Positions 8,027 to 17,004 of a stretch of DNA of 64,000 nt are shown here, in pieces. Each line of letters opens with the position of its first letter. Within the stretch, counting starts at the first letter, position 1. The notes below the pieces were generated by a model. The model searched no databases. It was not told where the DNA came from and was given only the letters and a program-made list of their open reading frames with translations. A program made the position numbers and the translations under genes. Source of the stretch: Nonomuraea typhae (GTDB lineage: Bacteria > Actinomycetota > Actinomycetes > Streptosporangiales > Streptosporangiaceae); assembly GCF_009760925.1 (NCBI RefSeq), contig NZ_VRLV01000009.1, positions 124,001-188,000 of the forward strand, written 5' to 3'.

Positions 8027-9046
8027 ATGAAGCTCGGACCCGTGGTCGCCTCAGCGGCCCTTCTCGCGATCGTGACGGCCTGCGGATCGACGAACAGCGG
8101 CGGCGGCGCGGCCGGTGGGAAGGTCGGCATCGACCACCCCCGGGCCGACTCCGACTTCTGGAACTCCTACATCAAGTACGCCGACCAGATGGCCACCGAG
8201 CTCAAGGTCGCCAAGCTGAACCCGACCAACTCCCAGAACGACGTCTCCAAGCTGGTCAGCAACGTTCAGACGCTGATCGGCCAGGGCGCCGGGGCGATCG
8301 TCATGGCCCCGCAGGACACCGGCGCCATCGCCACCACGCTCCAGCAACTGGAGAACAAGAAGATCCCGGTCGTCTCGGTGGACACCCGCCCGGACACGGG
8401 CAAGGTGTTCATGGTGGTGCGGGCCGACAACCGCGCCTACGGCACCAAGGCGTGCGAGTTCCTGGGCGAGAAGCTGGGGGGCAAGGGCAAGGTCGTGCAG
8501 CTCCAGGGCGCGCTGGGCTCGATCAACGGCCGCGACCGCTCCGAGGCGTTCCTGGAGTGCATGAAGAGCAAGTTCCCCGGGATCACGGTCTTCAGCGAGC
8601 CGACCGAGTGGGAGGGCAGCAAGGCCGCCTCGATGCTGCAGACGCGTCTGGAGCAGAACCCGGACATCAAGGGTGTCTACCTGCACGCGGGCGGGGTGCA
8701 TCTGGCGCCGACGCTGCAGGTGCTGAAGACCAAGGGGCTGCTGGTGCCGCCGGCCGATCCCAAGCACGTCTTCGTGGTCTCCAACGACGGCATCCCGCAG
8801 GAGTTCGAGGCGATCCGCAAGGGTGACATCGACGCGACGGTCTCGCAGCCGGCCGACCTGTATGCCAAGTACGCGCTCTTCTACGCCAAGGCGGCGATGG
8901 ACGGCAAGACGTTCAAGCCGGGCCCGACCGACCACGACAGCACGATCATCGAGCTGCCCAACGGCCTGGAGGACCAGCTCCCGGCCCCACTGGTGACCAA
9001 GGACAACGTGGACGACCAGAAGCTCTGGGGCAACCAGGTCAAGTAA
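8027..9046 (+). CDS. Sugar ABC transporter substrate-binding lipoprotein
   Basis: 339 residues with a lipoprotein signal (hydrophobic stretch ending AIVTAC, Cys at about 19) and a Ser/Gly linker, so it is anchored outside the membrane. The rest is a type-1 periplasmic binding fold (Peripla_BP_4, ribose/xylose group): an early ADSDFWNSY segment, VMAPQDTGAIATTL and VSNDGIPQEFEAIRKGDIDATVSQ. The start is preceded by GAAGAAGGA. It belongs with the ATPase that follows (ATG overlapping TAA) and the permease. The operon suggests L-fucose or a similar deoxy sugar as ligand. Confidence 0.88.
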   Translation: MKLGPVVASAALLAIVTACGSTNSGGGAAGGKVGIDHPRADSDFWNSYIKYADQMATELKVAKLNPTNSQNDVSKLVSNVQTLIGQGAGAIVMAPQDTGAIATTLQQLENKKIPVVSVDTRPDTGKVFMVVRADNRAYGTKACEFLGEKLGGKGKVVQLQGALGSINGRDRSEAFLECMKSKFPGITVFSEPTEWEGSKAASMLQTRLEQNPDIKGVYLHAGGVHLAPTLQVLKTKGLLVPPADPKHVFVVSNDGIPQEFEAIRKGDIDATVSQPADLYAKYALFYAKAAMDGKTFKPGPTDHDSTIIELPNGLEDQLPAPLVTKDNVDDQKLWGNQVK

Positions 9047-10518
9047 TGAAATTTCACGTCGAAGCCAGAAATATCGTGAAGCGCTTCGGACCCACCACGG
9101 CGCTCCACCACGCGGGCATCCAGATCGCCGCGGGTGAGACCCACGCGCTCGTCGGCAGGAACGGCGCGGGCAAGTCCACGCTCGTGTCCATCTTGACCGG
9201 CCTCCAGCGCCCCGACGCCGGCGAGGTGACGTTCGCGGGCGAGCGCGCCCCCTCTCTCGCCGATCGCGACGCCTGGCGGCGCCGGGTCGCCTGCGTCTAC
9301 CAGAAGTCCACGATCATCCCCGCCCTGACGGTCGCCGAGAACCTCTTCCTGAACCGTCAGGGCCGCTTCGTCAAATGGCGTGAGCTGCGCGCCAGGGCCC
9401 GCGACCTGCTGACCACCTACGAGGTGGACGTGGACGCCGAGGCGCTGGCCGGCGATCTCGGCGTCGAGCAGCGCCAGCTCGTCGAGATCGCCCGCGCGCT
9501 GTCGTTCGGCGCCACGTTCATCATCCTCGACGAGCCCACCGCCCGCCTGGACGGCCCGGCCATCGAGCGCCTGTTCACCCGCATGCGGGCGCTGCGCGAG
9601 CAGGGCGTGACGATGTTGTACATCTCCCACCACCTCGACGAGGTCTACGAGATCTGCCAGCGCGTCACCGTCCTCCGCGACGCCCGGCACGTCACGACCA
9701 GGCAGGTGTACGGTCTCCCGCACGACGAACTGGTGGCCGCGATGACCGGCGAGGCCACCGCCGCCTACCAGTCCAAGCAGCACGTGACCGGCGAGCGGGT
9801 GGTGCTCCAGGCCGGCGGGTTGTCGCTGCGCGGCCGCTACGAGGACGTCAACCTGGCCGTGCGCGAGGGCGAGGTCGTCGGCCTGGCGGGCTCGGCAAGC
9901 AGCGGCAAGATCGGCCTGGCCGAGACGCTGGCCGGGCTGCGCAAGGCGGACTCCGGCACGGTCACGGTCAACGGGCGACGCCCGCGGCAGGGTGACGTGC
10001 CCGCGTTCATGGCCGCCGGGCTCGGCTTCGTGCCCGAGGACCGGCACCACGAGGGTTTCGTCCCCTTCCTGTCGGTGGGGGAGAACGGCACCATGCCCAT
10101 CATGCGCAAGCTGGGCAGGTACGGCCTGGTCTCGCCCGGGCGGCGCCGTACCAGAGCCGAGAAGCTGATCACGGAGCTCGACATCAAGACCGACGGGCCC
10201 GAGCAGCCGGTCGGGGACCTGTCGGGCGGCAACGCGCAGAAGGTCGTCTTCGCCCGGGCGCTGGTCGACGACCCGTCCGCGCTCGTCGTGATGAACCCGA
10301 CCGCCGGCGTCGACGTGAAGTCCAAGCAGGCGCTCCTGGGCGCCGTCGAGGACGCGGCCGAGCGTGGCGCCGGGGTGGTGCTGGTCTCCGACGAGCTGGA
10401 CGACCTGCGCATCTGCGACCGGGTGCTGGTGATGTTCCACGGCCGGGTCGTCAAGGACGTGCCGCGTGGCTGGACCGACCACGAGCTCGTGGCCGTGATG
10501 GAAGGCATCCAAGAGTGA
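9046..10518 (+). CDS. Sugar ABC transporter ATP-binding protein (RbsA/MglA type, two NBDs)
   Basis: 490 residues with two nucleotide-binding domains in tandem, the usual form for carbohydrate uptake family 2 importers. The first has Walker A GRNGAGKST (residues 37-45), an EQRQLVEIARAL signature region and Walker B FIILDEPT. The second has a degenerate Walker A (GSASSGKIGL) but an intact LSGGNAQKV signature, as usual for the C-terminal half of this family. Start and stop overlap both neighbours, so expression is coupled to the binding protein and permease. Confidence 0.92.
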   Translation: MKFHVEARNIVKRFGPTTALHHAGIQIAAGETHALVGRNGAGKSTLVSILTGLQRPDAGEVTFAGERAPSLADRDAWRRRVACVYQKSTIIPALTVAENLFLNRQGRFVKWRELRARARDLLTTYEVDVDAEALAGDLGVEQRQLVEIARALSFGATFIILDEPTARLDGPAIERLFTRMRALREQGVTMLYISHHLDEVYEICQRVTVLRDARHVTTRQVYGLPHDELVAAMTGEATAAYQSKQHVTGERVVLQAGGLSLRGRYEDVNLAVREGEVVGLAGSASSGKIGLAETLAGLRKADSGTVTVNGRRPRQGDVPAFMAAGLGFVPEDRHHEGFVPFLSVGENGTMPIMRKLGRYGLVSPGRRRTRAEKLITELDIKTDGPEQPVGDLSGGNAQKVVFARALVDDPSALVVMNPTAGVDVKSKQALLGAVEDAAERGAGVVLVSDELDDLRICDRVLVMFHGRVVKDVPRGWTDHELVAVMEGIQE

Positions 10519-11504
10519 CCGTCATGACCGCAGGGGCGCCGAAGGTACGGCTGGCCCGCTTCCGCGACCTGACCCTCGTTCCGGTGATCCTGCTCCTGCT
10601 CGTCGTGGGCGCGTTCACCGACCCGATCTTCCTGACCGGCGGGAACATCAGCAACATCCTGCAGCAGCAGGCGTCGATCTCGCTGCTGGTGCTGGCCGAG
10701 GCGATGATCCTGATCTCCGGGAAGTTCGACCTGTCGCTGGAGTCCACGGTCGGCACCGCGCCGGCGATGGCGGTCATGCTGGCCATCCCCGCGGCGGCGG
10801 GCGGCTTCGGGCTGGGCGTGCCCGGCGCGCTGGTGATCCCGCTGGCGATCCTGGCCGGCGCGGTCATCGGCGCGGTCAACGGGTTCCTGATCATCAGGTT
10901 CCAGCTGTCGGCGTTCATCGTCACGCTGGCCATGCTGATCATCGTGCACGGCCTGCTGCTGGGGCCGACCGAGGGCAAGACGTTGTTCCAGCTCCCCGAG
11001 TCGATCATCTACCTGGGCAGCACGACCTGGGCCGGCCTGCCGGCGTCCGTGTGGATCGCCGGCCTGTTGTTCGCGATCGGCATCGTCACCCTCGGCTACA
11101 CCCGCGTGGGCCGCTCGTTGTACGCGATCGGGGGCAACGCCGACGCCGCCCGCGCTGCCGGGATCCGGGTGCACCGGGTGCTGTTCGGCGTCTTCGTCAC
11201 CGGCGGCATGCTGGCCGCGCTCGCCGGGATCCTGGAGACCGGCCGCCTGGGCGCCATCGGCAGCAACATGGGCGTCGGCTGGATCTTCATGGTCTTCGCC
11301 GCGGCGGTCATCGGCGGCGTCAGCATGGACGGCGGCAAGGGGACGATCCTGGGCGCGCTCACCGGCGTGCTGGTGATCGGCCTGGTGCAGAACATCCTCA
11401 CGCTGAGAGGCGTCTCCGGCTTCTGGCAGCCGGTCGTCTACGGCGGCATCATCCTCGTCGCCCTCATGATCAGCCGCGTCGCCGGCGGAAAGGCCCAGGA
11501 CTGA
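10515..11504 (+). CDS. Sugar ABC transporter permease (RbsC type)
   Basis: 329 residues with about ten hydrophobic segments and the BPD_transp_2 pattern: ISLLVLAEAMILISGKFDLS early, AVNGFLIIRFQLSAFIVTLA in the middle, and the GRSLYAIGGNADAARAAGI loop that contacts the ATPase. GTG start inside the ATPase stop. It forms the channel of the importer encoded by the two preceding genes. Confidence 0.92.
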   Translation: MTVMTAGAPKVRLARFRDLTLVPVILLLLVVGAFTDPIFLTGGNISNILQQQASISLLVLAEAMILISGKFDLSLESTVGTAPAMAVMLAIPAAAGGFGLGVPGALVIPLAILAGAVIGAVNGFLIIRFQLSAFIVTLAMLIIVHGLLLGPTEGKTLFQLPESIIYLGSTTWAGLPASVWIAGLLFAIGIVTLGYTRVGRSLYAIGGNADAARAAGIRVHRVLFGVFVTGGMLAALAGILETGRLGAIGSNMGVGWIFMVFAAAVIGGVSMDGGKGTILGALTGVLVIGLVQNILTLRGVSGFWQPVVYGGIILVALMISRVAGGKAQD

Positions 11505-11809
11505 TGGTACGGCTGGCCCTGCGCTCACGGCTCAAGCCCGGCGCCGAGCAGACCTACGACCGGGAGCACGCGAGCATCCCGGCCGAGCTGGAGGCGGCGA
11601 TGCGTGAGCACGGCGTGCGCTCGTGGCGGATCTGGCGTGACGGCCTGGACCTGTTCCACGTGGTGGAGGTCGAGGACTACGCCGCGTTCCAGGCGGCCAT
11701 GAAGGACCATCCGGCCGACCTGGCCTGGCAGGCTCGGATGAACCGCCTGCTCGACGGCGACTTCGACAAGGACGCCGGTGGGCTGCGCCTGGTATGGGAG
11801 ATGACATGA
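11504..11809 (+). CDS. L-rhamnose/L-fucose mutarotase-family protein
   Basis: 101 residues of the RhaM mutarotase family. The conserved early His in YDREHASIPAELEAAM corresponds to the His in the RHNPIWPEL segment of E. coli RhaM, and the C-terminal half keeps the WQARMNRLL segment. These enzymes interconvert alpha and beta anomers of L-rhamnose or L-fucose so that uptake and oxidation are not limited by slow spontaneous mutarotation. The ATG overlaps the permease stop, and its own stop overlaps the next ATG. With a fuconate dehydratase in the operon, fucose is the more likely substrate. Confidence 0.85.
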   Translation: MVRLALRSRLKPGAEQTYDREHASIPAELEAAMREHGVRSWRIWRDGLDLFHVVEVEDYAAFQAAMKDHPADLAWQARMNRLLDGDFDKDAGGLRLVWEMT

Positions 11810-12711
11810 AATTTCCGGACCTGGGGTTCGGTGGGGCGCCGATCGGCAACCTGTTCGCCGCGGTCTCCGACGAGCAGGCCCGCGCCGGCGTGGACGCCGC
11901 CTGGGAGGCGGGCGTGCGCCTGTTCGACACCGCGCCGCACTACGGCCTGGGCCTGTCGGAACGCCGCCTCGGCGCCGCCCTGGCCGGTCGCGAGGGCTAC
12001 GTGCTGTCCACCAAGGTCGGCCGCCGCCTGGTCCCGGCCGCGCCCGCCCCCGACGACGAGGGCTTCGACGTCGTCGCGGCCGAGCGCCGGGTGTGGGACT
12101 TCTCGCGCGACGGCGTGCGCCGATCGCTGGAGGAGTCGCTGGTACGGCTGGGCCTGGACAGCGTGGACGTGGCGCTCATCCACGACCCCGACGACCACGT
12201 GGAGCAGGCGTTGTCCGAGGCGTACCCGGCCCTGGCCGAGCTGCGCGCCGAGGGCGTGGTCAAGGCCATTGGCCTCGGCATGAACCAGTGGCAGGTTCCG
12301 GCCCGCTTCGTCGCCGAGACCGACCTCGACGTGGTCATGCTGGCCGGGCGCTACACCCTGCTCGACCGCTCGGGCCTGCCGCTGCTGGACGCCTGCGCGG
12401 CCAGGGGCGTGAAGGTGCTGGCCGCCGGCGTGTTCAACAGCGGCCTGCTGGCCACCGACGAGCCCACCGGCACCTTCGACTACCAGCCGGCCTCCGCCGT
12501 ACTGCTGGAGCGGGCGCGGGCGATCGCGGCGGCATGCCGGCGGCACGGCGTCACGCTCCCGCAGGCCGCGATGGCCTTCCCCGCCCGGCACCCGGCCGTC
12601 GTGACGGTCGTGCTCGGCGCGCGCTCGGCGGAGGAGGTACGGCGCAACGCCGAGCTGTGGGCCAGGCCGGTGCCGGAGGAGTTGTGGGCGGAGCTAGACG
12701 AGCTCGTATGA
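11806..12711 (+). CDS. Aldo/keto reductase, likely L-fucose (D-threo-aldose) 1-dehydrogenase
   Basis: 301 residues from ATG 11806, overlapping the mutarotase stop. AKR tetrad residues are visible: D41 and Y46 in FDTAPHYGLGLSE, K70 in LSTKVGR and a His in ALIHDPD. The VVLGARSAEEVRRNAEL segment near the C-terminus binds the cofactor. Members of this subgroup oxidise L-fucose to L-fucono-lactone, the first step of the route whose later steps lie upstream in this operon. No separate lactonase gene is present. The 3' end overlaps the convergent acetyltransferase gene by 18 bp. Confidence 0.85.
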   Translation: MKFPDLGFGGAPIGNLFAAVSDEQARAGVDAAWEAGVRLFDTAPHYGLGLSERRLGAALAGREGYVLSTKVGRRLVPAAPAPDDEGFDVVAAERRVWDFSRDGVRRSLEESLVRLGLDSVDVALIHDPDDHVEQALSEAYPALAELRAEGVVKAIGLGMNQWQVPARFVAETDLDVVMLAGRYTLLDRSGLPLLDACAARGVKVLAAGVFNSGLLATDEPTGTFDYQPASAVLLERARAIAAACRRHGVTLPQAAMAFPARHPAVVTVVLGARSAEEVRRNAELWARPVPEELWAELDELV

Positions 12712-13131
12712 GGTGACCCACAGCCCCGGGATCACCTCGACGTCCTCGACGTGGGTGAACCCGAGGCGTTCGTAGAGCGTGCGCGCGGGCGTGTTGCCGC
12801 GGCCGGTGGAGACGACGACCTTGCGCCCGCCGGCCCGCGCCAGCACCTCCTTGACCAGGGTGCGGCCGATGCCCTGGCGCAGCGCGCCCGGGTCCACGAC
12901 GAGCCGGTTGATGTCGACCAGGCCGGGCGTCTCCTCCCAGGCGATCGCGCCGACCAGGTTCCCGGCGTCGTCGCGGGCGCCCAGCCAGAGCAGAGGCTCG
13001 GCTTTCAGCGCGGCCAGATCTTCGTGCAGCGGCGGGATGCGATCGTCGCCGATGATCTGGGCCTCGATGGCGTACGAGGCGTGCTGGAGGTCGAGGAGGC
13101 GCTGGTCGGGCGTGATGTCCGTGATGTGCAC
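12694..13131 (-). CDS. GNAT-family N-acetyltransferase
   Basis: 145 residues with the GNAT acetyl-CoA motif A (INRLVVDPGALRQGIGRTLV) at about 83-102 and motif B (TPARTLYERLGF) near 118. The substrate is unknown. It converges on the fucose operon with an 18-bp overlap and diverges from the glutamate decarboxylase gene, 66 bp away. Nothing links it to either pathway. Confidence 0.85.
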   Translation of the reverse strand: MHITDITPDQRLLDLQHASYAIEAQIIGDDRIPPLHEDLAALKAEPLLWLGARDDAGNLVGAIAWEETPGLVDINRLVVDPGALRQGIGRTLVKEVLARAGGRKVVVSTGRGNTPARTLYERLGFTHVEDVEVIPGLWVTSYELV

Positions 13132-13197
13132 GCCACTGATTATGGCTTGTGCGAACCTTGGCCCTGCATATGCGCTGATAGGGGCACATTTCCGGAC

Positions 13198-14568
13198 ATG
13201 GCCCTACATGCTGTCTCCGCCAAGAGCATCGACGACGTCTACACCCTGCCGCTCAGCGAGGAGGAGCTGCCCAAATACCGGATGCCCGTCGGCACCTCGG
13301 ACCCGCGAGCCGTCTACGCCATGATCCATTCCGAGCTCAAGCTCGACGGCAATTCCGCGCAGAACCTCGCCACCTTCTGCACGACCTGGTCGGACGAGGA
13401 AGTCCACAGGCTGATGGACGAGAACCTCGACAAGAACATGATCGACAAGGACGAGTACCCGCAGACGGCCGAGATCGAGTCCCGATGCGTGCACATCCTG
13501 GCCGACCTGTGGAACTCCCCGTCCGAGCGCACGACCATGGGCTGCTCGACGACCGGCTCCAGCGAGGCGGCGATGCTCGGCGGCCTGGCGCTCAAATGGC
13601 GCTGGCGGCAGCGGCGGCAGAAGGAGGGCAAACCCACGGATCGGCCCAACATCGTGGCCGGTCCGGTCCAGGTGTGCTGGGAGAAGTTCGCCCGCTACTT
13701 CGACGTCGAGCTGCGGCAGGTGCCGCTGGAGGAGGGCGCGACGGGCCTGCGCGCCCACCAGCTCCGCGCGTACGTGGACGAGAACACCATCGGCGTCGTG
13801 GCCATCCTCGGCGTCACCTTCACCTGCGACTACGAGCCCGTCGCCGAGATCGCCCGCGAGCTGGACGCGATCCAGGCCGACACCGGGCTGGACATCCCGA
13901 TCCACGTGGACGCGGCCAGCGGCGGTTTCATCGCCCCCTTCGTCCAGCCCGACCTGGTCTGGGACTTCCGCATCGACCGCGTGGCCTCCGTCAACGCCTC
14001 CGGGCACAAGTACGGCCTGTCGCCGCTGGGCGTGGGCTGGGTCGTCTGGCGGGACGCGGGCGCGCTGCCCGAGGAGCTGATCTTCAAGGTCGACTACCTC
14101 GGCGGGAACATGCCCACCTTCGCCCTCAACTTCTCCCGGCCCGGCGGGGAGATCATCGCGCAGTACTACAACTTCCTGCGCCTCGGCCGCGAGGGCTACC
14201 GCAAGGTCCAGCAGGCGTGCATGGACACCGCCCGGTACCTGGCCGGCCGGATCGCCGACATGGGCCCGTTCGAGCTGCTCTACGACGGCACGGCCGCCCT
14301 GCCCGCCATCTCCTACACGCTCAAGGACGCCGCCCAGGGCTTCACGCTCTACGACCTGACCGAGATCCTGCGCGTGCGCGGCTGGCAGGTCCCGGCCTAC
14401 CCGCTGCCGCCCCGCCGCCAGGAGACCGTCATCCAGCGCGTGCTGGTACGGCACGGCATCGGCCGCGACGAGATCGCCCTGCTGGCCGACGACATCGAGC
14501 GTTCGATCGAACGGCTGCGCAACGGAACTCCCTCCGGTGCGGAGCGGAAGGCATTCCACCACTCATGA
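13198..14568 (+). CDS. gadB: Glutamate decarboxylase
   Basis: 456 residues from ATG 13198; the frame is open further upstream, but homology starts here (MALHAVSAKSIDDVYTLPLS). A PLP-dependent group II decarboxylase: TTGSSEAAMLGGLA in the cofactor site, HVDAASGGF with the PLP-contacting Asp, and the Schiff-base lysine at about residue 271 in NASGHKYGLSPLG. It converts glutamate to GABA and consumes a cytoplasmic proton. Its stop overlaps the start of an amino-acid antiporter, the classical acid-resistance pairing. Confidence 0.93.
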   Translation: MALHAVSAKSIDDVYTLPLSEEELPKYRMPVGTSDPRAVYAMIHSELKLDGNSAQNLATFCTTWSDEEVHRLMDENLDKNMIDKDEYPQTAEIESRCVHILADLWNSPSERTTMGCSTTGSSEAAMLGGLALKWRWRQRRQKEGKPTDRPNIVAGPVQVCWEKFARYFDVELRQVPLEEGATGLRAHQLRAYVDENTIGVVAILGVTFTCDYEPVAEIARELDAIQADTGLDIPIHVDAASGGFIAPFVQPDLVWDFRIDRVASVNASGHKYGLSPLGVGWVVWRDAGALPEELIFKVDYLGGNMPTFALNFSRPGGEIIAQYYNFLRLGREGYRKVQQACMDTARYLAGRIADMGPFELLYDGTAALPAISYTLKDAAQGFTLYDLTEILRVRGWQVPAYPLPPRRQETVIQRVLVRHGIGRDEIALLADDIERSIERLRNGTPSGAERKAFHHS

Positions 14569-16058
14569 CCAGGTCCTCGATCTCCGCCACCGCGCTCGGG
14601 CTGATGACCGCGGCCACCGTGGTCACCAGCCTGCGCGGGCTGCCGTCGATGGCGCAGGAAGAGCTGACGATGTTCCTGTACATCGGCTTCTCCACCCTGC
14701 TCTTCCTCATCCCGGCCGGGCTGGTCGCCGCCGAGCTGGGCGGCGCGTTCGCCGACCGCACCGGCGGCGTCTACACCTGGGTGGGCGAGGCGTTCGGCTC
14801 CCGGTGGGGGTTCCTGGCGATCTGGCTGCAGTGGATCCAGAACGTCGTCTGGTATCCCACCGGCCTGAGCTTCGCCGCCGCGGCCATCGCGTTCGCGATC
14901 GGGCGGCCCGACATGGCCGGCAACAACGTCTACGTCGGCCTGTTCTGCATCGTCGTCTACTGGATCGCCACGTTCATCGCCTTCTCCGGCACCACCCTGC
15001 TCACCAAGGTCACCCAGTACGGCTTCATGCTCGGCACCGTCGTGCCCGGCGCGATCCTCATCGGACTGTTCGTGTGGTGGTGGGCCACCGGGCACCCGCT
15101 CGGCTGGGAGAGCGTCACCAACCCGTCGGTCGCCACCGACGAGCACGGCCACCACTCACCGCGCTGGCTGCCGGTCGCCGCGCTCGGCACACTGGCCTTC
15201 CTCGGCACGATCCTGCTCAACTTCGCCGGCGTGGAGTCCACCGCCGTGCACGTCAAGGAGATGCGCAACCCGCGCCGCGACTACCCGATCGCCATCTTCA
15301 TCGCCGCGGCCATCTCGTTCGTCATCTTCACGCTGGGCGCGCTGGCCGTGGCCGCGATCCTGCCCTACGCGAAGATCAACCTGAACTCCGGGGTCTTCGA
15401 CACGCTCACCGCCGCCTTCACCGCGCTGCTCGGGGTGAGCTGGCCGGTCAACCTGCTGGCCGTGCTCATCTGCTACGGCGCCCTCGGCGGCGCCCTGGCC
15501 TGGCTGGGCGGTCCCAGCAAGGGCCTGCTGGCCACCGCGCACGACGGCATGCTGCCGCCGGTGCTGCAGAAGACCAACGCGCGGGGCGTCCAGCGCAACA
15601 TCCTCGTCGTCCAGGGCGTGATCGTGACGCTGATCTCGGCCATCTACCTGTTCATGGACAACGTCAGCGTCGCGTTCTTCCTGATCTCGTCGATGACGAT
15701 CAGCCTCTACATCATCATGTACCTGCTCCTGTACGCCGCGGCGATCAGGCTGCGCAAGACCCGGCCCGACCTGCCGCGGGGATTCAGGGTCCCGGCGCTG
15801 TGGCTGGTGGCCGGGGCCGGGTTCGCGGCCGTGGCGTTCGCGCTGGTCGTGAGCTTCGTGCCGCCGTCGCAGCTGCCCATCGGGTCTCCCGGCGGGTACG
15901 TGGCGCTGGTGGCGGCCGGGACCGTCGTCTTCACCGGGCTGCCCCTGCTGATCTACCAGTTCCGCAAGCCGTCCTGGCAGCAGGGCCGCGAGCACGCCAG
16001 CCTGCATCCGATTCAGACGGGGACGAAGAGCCAGGCCGCCGACTCCCCGGGCTCGTAG
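14565..16058 (+). CDS. gadC: APC-family amino acid permease, likely glutamate:GABA antiporter
   Basis: 497 residues, about twelve membrane segments, ATG overlapping the decarboxylase stop. It matches the glutamate:GABA antiporter branch of the APC superfamily: the TM1 stretch SLRGLPSMAQEELTMFLYIG, the GGVYTWVGEAFG loop and the FAGVESTAVHVKEMRNPRRDYP motif. It should import glutamate and export GABA from the partner enzyme. A C-terminal inhibitory plug like that of E. coli GadC is not obvious. The last 46 bp overlap the convergent LigD-like gene. Confidence 0.88.
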   Translation: MTRSSISATALGLMTAATVVTSLRGLPSMAQEELTMFLYIGFSTLLFLIPAGLVAAELGGAFADRTGGVYTWVGEAFGSRWGFLAIWLQWIQNVVWYPTGLSFAAAAIAFAIGRPDMAGNNVYVGLFCIVVYWIATFIAFSGTTLLTKVTQYGFMLGTVVPGAILIGLFVWWWATGHPLGWESVTNPSVATDEHGHHSPRWLPVAALGTLAFLGTILLNFAGVESTAVHVKEMRNPRRDYPIAIFIAAAISFVIFTLGALAVAAILPYAKINLNSGVFDTLTAAFTALLGVSWPVNLLAVLICYGALGGALAWLGGPSKGLLATAHDGMLPPVLQKTNARGVQRNILVVQGVIVTLISAIYLFMDNVSVAFFLISSMTISLYIIMYLLLYAAAIRLRKTRPDLPRGFRVPALWLVAGAGFAAVAFALVVSFVPPSQLPIGSPGGYVALVAAGTVVFTGLPLLIYQFRKPSWQQGREHASLHPIQTGTKSQAADSPGS

Positions 16059-16987
16059 CCGGAGTCCAGGCGTTTGCCCACGATGCCGGGCAGGTTTTGC
16101 TCGCGGGCCGCCTGCCGTATACGAAGTTGAGGAGCTTGCTCCGATACAGGCTGGGCTTGACCGGGCCAGGACGGGGCGGTCTGCCAGCGCGCGCCCGCGA
16201 TGGCGAGCGCGTCCAGGGCGGCGCGGCGCTCGGTGAACGGGCTGGCCACCAGCGAACGGCCGTCGTCATAGAGCAGATCGGTGCAGACCAGGATCTCCGT
16301 GCCGCCCAGGCGGACGATCTCGCCGTCCAGGACCGCGCTGCGGCTGCCGAACGAGGCGGCCAGCGGGCGCAGCCACGGCGCCTCGCGGGCCAGGTCGGTG
16401 CGGCCGCCGTCGATGTGCACGAGCACCCGGCGGCCGCCCCAGGCGACCTCGAAGGCGTACTTCTCCGGCTCGCGGGGGAGCCTGGCGCGCCTGACCGGGA
16501 GCATCGGCTTCATGGGCGGCAGCGGGTCGACCTCCGGCGGATCCATGCGGTGGATCATCCAGTTCTTGCCGTCCGTCCGGAACAGCACGTACCGGCCCTG
16601 CGCCCGGTCGCCGTGGAGGACGACCTTGACCTCGCGCTCCGACCATTTCTCGGTGTCGTAGGTGCCGGTGTCCCAGACGGTCATGGTTCCGGCGCCGTAC
16701 TCGCCCTCCGGGATCTCGCCGTGGAAGGCGAGGTACTCCATCGGGTGGTCCTCGGTCCGCACGGCCAGGTGGTTGACCTTCGGGTCCGTGGGCAGCCCCT
16801 TCGGGACCGCCCACGAGGCCAGCACGCCGTCGCGCTCCAGCCGCAGGTCCCAGTGGAGCGAGCGCGCGTGGTGCTCCTGGATCACGAACGCGCGGTCGTC
16901 GCCTGGTTCGGGCTCCTGCTGGGGGATGGGCTCGGGGGTACGGCTGGCGTCCCGTTTACTGCGATATTTCGCGAGTTTGTCGGCCAC
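16013..16987 (-). CDS. LigD-like 3'-phosphoesterase fused to a degenerate ATP-dependent ligase domain
   Basis: 324 residues, GTG start. Residues ~30-150 form a 3'-phosphoesterase domain: FVIQEHHARSLHWDLRLE and HPMEYLAFHGEIPEGEYGAG hold its metal-binding His and Asp residues. Residues ~180-324 resemble an NHEJ LigD ligase domain but the nucleotidyl lysine is missing: the usual EVKWDG reads EVAWGG. VLDGEIV (motif III region) and GIVGKRLDS survive, while the terminal WxKxK is replaced by WLFVPV. End-processing without ligation is the likely activity. A 29-bp repeat (16107-16135) encodes part of the C-terminal region. No ku gene is seen nearby. Confidence 0.8.
   Translation of the reverse strand: MADKLAKYRSKRDASRTPEPIPQQEPEPGDDRAFVIQEHHARSLHWDLRLERDGVLASWAVPKGLPTDPKVNHLAVRTEDHPMEYLAFHGEIPEGEYGAGTMTVWDTGTYDTEKWSEREVKVVLHGDRAQGRYVLFRTDGKNWMIHRMDPPEVDPLPPMKPMLPVRRARLPREPEKYAFEVAWGGRRVLVHIDGGRTDLAREAPWLRPLAASFGSRSAVLDGEIVRLGGTEILVCTDLLYDDGRSLVASPFTERRAALDALAIAGARWQTAPSWPGQAQPVSEQAPQLRIRQAAREQNLPGIVGKRLDSGYEPGESAAWLFVPV
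16107..16135 (+). repeat. 29-bp repeat, copy 1 (inverted relative to copy 2)
   Basis: 28 of 29 bases match the reverse complement of 18712-18740; the invariant part includes GTATACGAAGTTGAGGAGC. This copy lies inside the LigD-like gene, in frame on its coding strand (APQLRIRQAA), where the family has no conserved sequence. Confidence 0.7.
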
Positions 16988-17004
16988 ATCCCGTACCTAC
17001 CCCC

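Noticed and set aside
12751..13197. N-terminal extension of glutamate decarboxylase upstream of 13198
   Set aside because: The open frame is antisense to the acetyltransferase gene and Gad homology begins at MALHAVSAKSIDD.
13485..14564. N-terminal extension of the glutamate:GABA antiporter
   Set aside because: This part of the frame is an Arg-rich shadow of gadB; the permease begins at ATG 14565 overlapping the gadB stop.
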